Source: Phoronis australis (Eukaryota > Phoronida > Phoronidae). From it: a DNA stretch of 64,000 nucleotides. The notes under the pieces were generated by a model that did no database searches, was not told the DNA's origin, and saw nothing but the letters and a program-made list of their open reading frames with translations. Made by a program: the position numbers and the translations under genes. Location: contig NMRA01000145.1 of the NCBI GenBank assembly GCA_002633005.1, positions 464,010-528,009 on the forward strand. The letters run 5' to 3'. This document shows, piece by piece, positions 57,515 through 64,000 of this stretch. Within the stretch, counting starts at the first letter, position 1, and the number at the start of each line of letters is the position of its first letter.

Positions 57515-57594
57515 TGTTCATAGCCGTATTCCGTGTTGTTCAGCTCTAATACATACCTGAGCTCATTGACCAAAGTTGTCGAAGTTAGACTAAG
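57515..57594 (+). promoter_or_regulatory. Candidate untranslated first exon of TPR-TIR copy 4, block B
   Basis: Ends GACTAAG|GTAAGTGGAATGC, a strong donor shared with block A. If used, it would splice over ~4 kb to the acceptor just before 61605. It is inferred from conservation and gene design; no transcript evidence is available. Confidence 0.35.
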
Positions 57595-57972
57595 GTAAGT
57601 GGAATGCATTTTCAGGCCTTCATGTTACTGCGACCCAGTGACCTTTCGATTGACGACAATGTCATCAACTGGTCTAAAGAACATCGATCACTGCTAAGCC
57701 ATCCACTATGTACTTTGGCTACAGGCTGTGTACGTGGTTATTTATTGTAGGGTATAATTTCATAAGATACATCAAATTATCAAGAATTTCCGGAAAAAGG
57801 TACAAGCAACGTCAGAGATTATGCTGAGAATCAATTTCTTGGAAATCCAGGGACAAGCTTTTTCTGTGTTGGAAGCTAATTAACTTGCATATCAATTTTA
57901 AAATTGGTGCTTCCTTGTTGGTGGGTGTAATGTTTTTGTTGTTTGTATTTGTAAACGCTCACTAAATTACGG

Positions 57973-58135
57973 ATGGGCGTCACAGCACTGAAATAAGTGT
58001 GTGTGTGGGGNGGGGGGGGGGGGAGGGCTACAGTCCTCTAGCCTCCCATAGTGCGCCGCTATGTGACCATGGGCGGCACATCACTGAAATAAATGGGGGC
58101 TATAGCCCCCAGCCCCCTATGGTGCGCCATAGACC
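57973..58135 (+). repeat. Dispersed repeat related to 29540-29705
   Basis: Two tandem units contain CACAGCACTGAAATAAGTG / CACATCACTGAAATAAATG, a G-run with an N, and GTGCGCCGC / GTGCGCCATAG words. Confidence 0.7.
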
Positions 58136-58395
58136 TTAAAGACATTTACAGAAGGGCCATGGAAAAAGCTGTTGGATTGTGTCACTCTGTAGATCTATTT
58201 AGATGGAATAGTGAACTGGAAGTATGTCAAACATTTTCTGCTTAAAAGCTAACAATAATCGTTATACCCTTTACTTATCATGGAACCACGCTTCCTATTA
58301 TTAAATACTCTCAGACAACAAACTGAAATGCCAGAGACTTGCACTAGCTATAGACCCTAAACCGAAGTGGCCAAAAATGAAGCAGGGACTGTCCA

Positions 58396-60281
58396 GGTGT
58401 CCCAAAATCCATCACACTTTTAAACCTGGAGAATTTCGTACATTCTACTTCCAGAATGCATCATTTGCGATCAGAAAAATGCGTTGTGAATAACGTCTCA
58501 AGAAATAGAAATATAGAAATATGCAATACGTACGTTTTCGTGAAGCATTGTGTTTTTCAAGATTCAGTTAAAGGTTGTTTACGATCTTACACTAGATAGA
58601 ATTGAATAGACATTAGTATTCAATTTTGATTGAGAACTCTTTCATTTGAAACAGTTCTTATGACAACAAGCGCGTGCATGCTTGCATTCACTCATTCAAC
58701 ACGAATCTGGTATCTGAGATGAAGACTTCATGCGAAGAATTCTGCAATATTGAGATGGGGACCGCTTTTCAGAGAGGAGTTTTATGAAACAAAACGGCGA
58801 CTCCCAATGACGAATGATCCCCGCAAAGCCCAAAGTATTTTGGGTTATTTAATTCACTCTGTTTAGTGCGTTTTATGCAGTTGCGTTTTATACAGTTATG
58901 TTGTTGAAGAAGCAGCTGACTGGTTTATTTGCATTAATTGCCAAGGGAGTCATTTTTTATTTACAAACTTGTGATATTGGTTTTGACAGCTGTATCAATG
59001 CTTTCGTACATAGATTTCCTTAGCGACTATTTTTGGATTCTCGTAATAGTTCCATTGTTTATGCTATATCTTTGATAACGCGGACAATGTTTGCTTCAGA
59101 CAACTTAAATTTTCCAAAACTCCAATGATACTTTGAGTTTTAAAAAACTAAAGACTTGAATTTTGTTGTGTTAACAAATTATGACTGTTGAAAATTTTTC
59201 CTTTATTCTTGCAAACTATTAAAATTATATTGCATTGAATCTTGAACATTTTCGGTATACCTTGGCTGCGGTTGGTAGACCAAGTTTCTTGCGAAAGAAG
59301 GGAGATCAAGCAATTCCACGCTAGATATCGCCATGCATTACAACTGAAACACACGACTCAACCAACTTTTCTCATGAATGCTCTGATAATACCTAACACC
59401 CAATACACCGCGGAGTACTGTCTAGCACAGACAGGATTAAGGCGAAATAAAAAGGCGACCTAATACTCTTAGGAGTGACTCCATATAAAAACCAACAAGT
59501 AGAGTCGATATCCAAAACCACAGATTTTTTAGACATATAACATGAGGTTTGGTGAGATGTAGAAAAATCTCACTTTTTAAGAATTTTCACCCATTATTTT
59601 TCTTTTTATGACATGTACCTAGCTTCATTTGGTTTCCCTTGCTGAACTCAGACCAGTTACAATATTGTGCGCCGGAGTAGACATATTTGAATGCATTTTG
59701 CTAGCATGTATTGTAAGCTCATAACAAACGAGTGATACGATTTGAAAGGAACATGATTGAATAAGTTAATGGCACAACATTCAAAATTCATTTTGAAATC
59801 TGTATGCTTTTGTGTGGCAAAAACGGCTATTTTGAACGTTTTCACTGAAGCCATTTTCGACCAGCTTTGGCACTCTTTAGCAGCCATATTGCTCTATTCC
59901 AAGAACTGACCTTATAATATAATAATCTGTTCAGTCATTCCTATTCTGTTCATAATGTAAAATAAAAAATCTTGCCTATTACTTACGAAGGATTACACGA
60001 CTAACCGCTGCGGCTGCTCCTATTTGCCTGTTCTCAGTTGCCTCAACCACCAATAGGAGGCTCTTGGAACATGAAATTAGCTTGCAAAACACAGGCGACA
60101 GCTTGTATCATGGACAGCGCAGTACTGAAAAAGTGTGTGTGTGNCAACACAAGTAACGGTCTCAGTGAACTTCAAACATACCACGTGACTGCCTCCGTAG
60201 CCTAGCAAGGGAGGGGGGTCAGGTGCCCCCTGGCGCCTGCCGAAGAGATTGCCATACAGATGTTGTCTAACACCAGCCTCC
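58396..60281. other. Intergenic, no gene recognised
   Basis: No supported gene. A CTCF-like near-match (GCGCCAGGGGGCAC on the - strand) lies at 60223-60236. A TG-run with an N at 60133-60144 belongs to a dispersed-repeat fragment. Confidence 0.35.
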
Positions 60282-60422
60282 CGTTCAGTAACGCTAGGAC
60301 CTAGCTTAAAAGCAAGACTTTGCGAGATTACGCGAGATATTGCCGTGTATTTTAAATACGAGCACGTGACCTTGACTAGCTTTTGGCTAGGTCCTAGCGT
60401 AGGTCCTAGCGTCTACTGAACG
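60282..60422. mobile_element. 141-bp inverted-repeat element
   Basis: The ends are CGTTCAGTAACGCTAGGACC and, inverted, GGTCCTAGCGTCTACTGAACG. A second internal copy of GGTCCTAGCG lies on the right, and GCTTAAAAGC / GCTTTTGGC words follow inward. Size and structure suit a small non-autonomous DNA element. Confidence 0.6.
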
Positions 60423-60597
60423 CACGCCCGGTATCTGTTAACTGGGGGGCTACACCGCTAACAACCGGAGTGGGGTAGGGGGGTGCCACTTGAGGTGTCG
60501 ACAGGGGGCAAGGAAGTGCTCGCCACTAGACTGACTACTGTCATTTCAGGTGTTCAGGGTACAGACACTTTCTGCTTGGGTGAAAACATCGCACACC

Positions 60598-60843
60598 TCA
60601 CGTCTGGTCCTGCTCAGTCACAAATTTACCTACTCTGGTTAGTAAGAGCTCATCCTCTGGCACTGGTCTTGATTTATGAGGTACTTTACAGCATTTTATA
60701 TGTTCTGAAGTGCCTTTAGCATGACTGACCAAAGCCACAAAGCTTTCGTGATGCACTTTTTGAACATTCTCTAAATGACTTCCGTTCCCCATTTTGTCTT
60801 TAAGCACATGATACCCTGGACCAGTCTTTACAAATAACAATTC
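60598..60843 (-). CDS. Unidentified exon-like coding segment
   Basis: An 81-codon frame directly follows an acceptor-like CTTGTAG and runs to TGA. It begins ELLFVKTGPGYHVLKDKMGN and continues with HHESFVALVSHAKGTSEHIK, CCKVPHKSRP and PEDELLLTRVGKFVTEQDQ. Composition (charged and balanced, no low complexity) looks coding, and it could be a last exon or a relic of a repeated gene. I do not recognise the family, and no upstream exon was found. Confidence 0.3.
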   Translation of the reverse strand, partial: ELLFVKTGPGYHVLKDKMGNGSHLENVQKVHHESFVALVSHAKGTSEHIKCCKVPHKSRPVPEDELLLTRVGKFVTEQDQT

Positions 60844-60845
60844 CT

Positions 60846-61604
60846 ACAAGTTCAAAATTCAAAGAGTGTTTAAATTAACCTGTTAATGGAAGAAAACAAG
60901 AGCAGCTACATGTACAAGTTTTTGATATATTCTCAAACCTAATGTCAACTGACTCACTGAGCAAAGGTCACCGGGTTCAGTTTTGATACTGACCGCGTAA
61001 TACATCCAGAAAACAACTTGTTTTCATTTGAAAGAGCTTAGACTTGATTTTTAGAACAACTTAATGCAGAATTTGTGTTTATATTTTCGTCCAAATGATC
61101 TGTAAACTCATCATTTCCGAAGAAGTCTGTTTTGAAAGACAATTTTCACTAAAATAAAGCAAGATATTTTTTGCTCAAAGTGCAATATGGCGGTAAGTGG
61201 GTCACTAAATTAGCTAGGAAAAGTGGATTATCTCCTCTGTCTAGCACGTAGCTATCAAATTTGAATAAATACTAAATAATTATGCACAGTATACATTGGT
61301 TATTGCAGACACGAAAGCACAACTTTTAAACTAGTTTGTAAGTTACTTATTTTCGTTGCTAAAAACATACAATTTTCAAAACAGCTAATATGACCAATTA
61401 AGGTCTAATGCTCCAGCGGTGAAATTAAGGGTCATTGAGTGCACAAAATGTACGTTTTTGTTAGGATACCTATCCATGTACAAAAAGTGAAGTTGTTTTG
61501 AATTTTGACGTATAGACTATCTTTGAAGCTCTACTGGTTTTTATATAGCCTGCCTCTTAGTTCTTTAAAAGGAAATCCACTGATTAGCATTGCCTGTATT
61601 ACAG
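60846..61604. other. Upstream / leader intron of TPR-TIR copy 4
   Basis: Ends in TTGCCTGTATTACAG, the acceptor for copy 4. No other feature is recognised. Confidence 0.4.
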
Positions 61605-61608
61605 GTTC

Positions 61609-63327
61609 ATGATGGTTGATAGAGAAGTCTTCAAACAGCTTCGTAAAGATGGAATTGATTGCCTATTCACCAACCGGTTCCTGCAGAACATGAAAGACTC
61701 GTTCAAGCAACCCGAGAATCGAGAACGCTTTTCACGAGAACTAACGAATGAACCGCATGCGCAAAGTCGAAGACGCCCCATTATGATTTTACTGGGATAT
61801 CTAAATTTCAAAGTTGATAAATGCAATGATGCTATTGGATGGTTTAAAAAGGTCCTTGAAGAAGATCCAAATAATTTAAACGCCTTGCTCAGCTTGGTAT
61901 TTGTTCACGACCAGTTGAAATATCCTAAAGCCGCTGGACAATATGAGAAAACAATTCTCGAAATTCTAGGCGATGGTTCTTCGGTGGGCATTTCCATGGC
62001 GTGCGCCAAGTATGAACTTGCAGCCATTTTGACGGCAGTTGATGCTCATCTTCAGCCTGGTGGAGTTATGGTAACCAAAAGTCTTTTCTGCCAGGCACTG
62101 AAATGTAAAGAAATTCCCGACGTTGACCAGAGAGAAAAAGAATTTGCTTACGCATTTTTTTGCTTTAATGTAGATACTGTTAATGGACCCAAGTTGTCTG
62201 AATATTTCGTAGAAGCGGTGAGCTATTTCTATGGGATTGCTAAATGGGATCAACAATCCGTGAAGAAAAACACGTGGACGGAAGAACGAGCGGCGAGATT
62301 AAATGACGTAACTGCCAAGGCCTGGTGTTTTTTGGGAAGTCTTTGGTCTAAACACGAGCGATTTGAAGAGTACAAGAATTTAAGTGCTTTGTTAGGGGAA
62401 AAATGCAGCGAAGAACATGCCGAATTTACCTTGCATGACTGTATGGAACAAGCAAATATTTTAGCAATGGAGTCGAATAAAGCTGTCATTTATAGAAGAA
62501 TCGGCCTCGCTTATATGTACATGGGGGATCTGAATAAAGCCGAAGAATTTCTGAAAGATGGTGTCAAATTGGATGAGAAAGATGGTTATGCCCGCTGTTT
62601 AGTTGGACGATTCAACCTGAGAATGTTTAAAAAGTCAAAGCAGATCGATATCCTTAATCGGGCAATAGAGTGTTTTGAAGCCGCCATAAAAAGAGGTTTC
62701 AATGTGTGGCACTGTTTTTTAGATCTTGCTGAAGCCCAGTTTTTGAAAGGTGAAAATATGGAGGCTGTTGCAAATTGCAGATTGTCAGAAACCAACGGCG
62801 GAAAATTGAAAAGTCGGCTATTTAAACTATGGGCGGACATTCTTGAGAAATTGGATGACCCGAAAAGTGCGACGGAAATGAGAGAAAAGGCTCGCCTAAT
62901 TGATGAACATAAAATCAATGACGATGCAAGGCACGATTTTGGTGCCATATACAATGACGAGGATATTAACGAAGTGGCAGGTTTTGTGGATATTTTAGAG
63001 AGACAATTGCACCGACGATGCTACTTTCCTGAGCGAGATACGATGTGTGGTGATGACTTAGTAGATGCATGGGGAAACGTTGACAAAACGAGCAAGGTTG
63101 TGCTTGTTTTCTGTGGCAATAAGGAGTTCTATTCCCATGCTAGATTTGCTTTACACAGCATCATAACTAAAAGAGGCGGCAAAGGAGAAGCCAATACAGT
63201 TGTGCCTGTTAAATTGTCTGACTGTAAAAGTGTTCCAGATTTATTAGTGGCCAATAAACCAGTGGTGTATAATGGATCGGATGAGTTTGTGGAGGAGCTT
63301 GAAAAGAAGTTGGCCCTCTGTGACTAG
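61609..63327 (+). CDS. TPR-TIR protein copy 4, intact, 572 aa
   Basis: The protein is one open coding exon starting ATG-ATG, four bases after TGTATTACAG. TPR-type helices include ILLGYLNFKVDKCNDAIGWF, LLSLVFVHDQLKYPKAAGQY, CAKYELAAILTAVDAHLQPG, AWCFLGSLWSKHERFEEY, IYRRIGLAYMYMGDLNKAEE and FLDLAEAQFLKGENMEAVAN. The TIR-like domain spans ~443-572: DFGAIYNDEDI, CYFPERDTMCGDDLVDAW (BB loop, RD kept), VVLVFCGNKEF and NTVVPVKLSDCKSVP. It belongs to a different subgroup from copies 1-3: it has an insert KQPENRERFSRELTNEPHAQ near residue 40 and lacks the CPKEF block. Truncated copy 5 is its nearest relative here. Stop TAG at 63327. Confidence 0.92.
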   Translation: MMVDREVFKQLRKDGIDCLFTNRFLQNMKDSFKQPENRERFSRELTNEPHAQSRRRPIMILLGYLNFKVDKCNDAIGWFKKVLEEDPNNLNALLSLVFVHDQLKYPKAAGQYEKTILEILGDGSSVGISMACAKYELAAILTAVDAHLQPGGVMVTKSLFCQALKCKEIPDVDQREKEFAYAFFCFNVDTVNGPKLSEYFVEAVSYFYGIAKWDQQSVKKNTWTEERAARLNDVTAKAWCFLGSLWSKHERFEEYKNLSALLGEKCSEEHAEFTLHDCMEQANILAMESNKAVIYRRIGLAYMYMGDLNKAEEFLKDGVKLDEKDGYARCLVGRFNLRMFKKSKQIDILNRAIECFEAAIKRGFNVWHCFLDLAEAQFLKGENMEAVANCRLSETNGGKLKSRLFKLWADILEKLDDPKSATEMREKARLIDEHKINDDARHDFGAIYNDEDINEVAGFVDILERQLHRRCYFPERDTMCGDDLVDAWGNVDKTSKVVLVFCGNKEFYSHARFALHSIITKRGGKGEANTVVPVKLSDCKSVPDLLVANKPVVYNGSDEFVEELEKKLALCD

Positions 63328-63939
63328 TGCTCGTTGTCACATTTGAAATGCACACGATTATTTTTACACGGAGACAAATTTTGGTCAAACATGTACATTG
63401 CCCTTTCCTGTTTTACAGTTTGATCGTTAAGTTTGACGTGATTGTTTGTATGCTCTAGGCAATCTCTACTTGGTAATGGATTGATGAGAAATTGACACTC
63501 GAAAAACGACTTGTCGAGAGCTTGAGGTATATAATCATTGGTTATATTTTTTTGAGATGGTAACATTCAATGAACAACGCTATTGCAAGACATAATATAT
63601 GTTCACAGAACAGTATGCACTATCATTATGATGTCATTTAGACAATCCAGTCCAGATTCCTTTTTGCTCATTTTTTGTTTAAGGTGACCAACAACGTTTG
63701 AATGTGACTGGTAAAATACCTGAGACAATATTTTATCAAAATAACTATAAGTACATGAGCTCTAAAATTTCCACAATTTACAACTTTTCTTCCACACACA
63801 CATTACACACATTGGGCACATTACACGAAAATATGTTACGGATCTTTTTATGTTTAAAAATATACCTTCGAATGAGAAAGGAAATTCAAAATGCAATTGC
63901 CAGGAAACAGTACTTTTCAATACCATACAGCTCAGAACC
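63328..63939. other. 3' flank of TPR-TIR copy 4
   Basis: Expected to hold the 3' untranslated region. No clear AATAAA was found close to the stop. No gene is seen. Confidence 0.35.
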
Positions 63940-63987
<48 letters not shown>

Positions 63988-64000
63988 CCCTCTCTCTCTC
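63940..64000. repeat. (TC)n microsatellite at window end
   Basis: CT dinucleotide run with a few CCC interruptions, continuing past the window edge. Confidence 0.97.

Larger units (their letters stand above)
55585..58395 (+). repeat. Segmental duplication block B (partner 39475-41090)
   Basis: Carries the block A words in the same order, from CGTGGGGACGG (55608) to ACAAACTGAAATGCCAGAGA (58319). It is longer than A because of insertions, including a tRNA-like segment and the 57973-58135 dispersed repeat. Intact TPR-TIR copy 4 lies ~3.2 kb downstream. Confidence 0.8.

Noticed and set aside
21997-58020. Poly-C/poly-G runs with single N bases (about 21998, 23544, 58011; also a TG-run at 60144)
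   Set aside because: Typical assembly or base-calling trouble in homopolymers and simple repeats, not biological signals.

Overview
The window is animal nuclear DNA. It has many short exons with GT-AG introns, AT-rich intergenic sequence, microsatellites, fold-back elements and several transposon classes. The mix of an exocyst gene, a multi-copy family of TPR proteins ending in a TIR-like domain, THAP/YqaJ transposons and LINE debris suits a marine invertebrate, probably a non-vertebrate deuterostome. The species cannot be fixed from the sequence. Isolated N bases in homopolymer runs are assembly marks.

Layout. 1-6427 (+): the last ten exons of EXOC7 (exocyst subunit Exo70), with tandem repeats in two introns and downstream of the stop. 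10.4-63.3 kb: a dispersed cluster of single-coding-exon genes for ~570-585 aa proteins with N-terminal TPR repeats and a C-terminal TIR-like domain. The members are copy 1 (-, 10462-12207, frame broken in the TIR), copy 2 (-, 18076-19833, intact), a C-terminal relic (-, ~30827-30975), copy 3 (-, 32680-34392, intact but with a shortened BB loop), copy 5 (+, ~42758-43510, truncated pseudogene) and copy 4 (+, 61609-63327, intact). Every copy whose start is present has a 3' splice acceptor a few bases before the start codon, so each coding exon follows an intron in the 5' leader. Non-coding blocks at 39.5-41.1 kb and 55.6-58.4 kb are duplicates of each other and lie upstream of copies 5 and 4. A larger segment was therefore duplicated and then diverged.

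Mobile DNA. The best preserved element is at ~44.5-51.0 kb. It carries a THAP + HTH + DDE transposase (+, three exons, 488 aa) and a convergent SWIM-finger + YqaJ nuclease (-, three exons, 503 aa), and both reading frames are open. Paired inverted motifs lie just outside the two start codons. LINE remnants lie at 22.84-23.30 kb (- strand, with a pentanucleotide tail) and 41.53-42.59 kb (reverse transcriptase with an in-frame 78-bp tandem expansion). Palindromic elements are at 26650-27327 and 37092-37274, and a short inverted-repeat element is at 60282-60422. A diverged ~145-bp tandem repeat at 20.63-21.39 kb, and its relative at 52.65-52.96 kb, repeatedly carry a CTCF-core-like motif.

Function. 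EXOC7 is a housekeeping trafficking gene with no evident link to the rest. The TPR-TIR cluster (local duplication, pseudogenes, change in the TIR signalling loop) looks like a fast-evolving, possibly innate-immune, family. That role is inferred from domain architecture and evolutionary pattern only.
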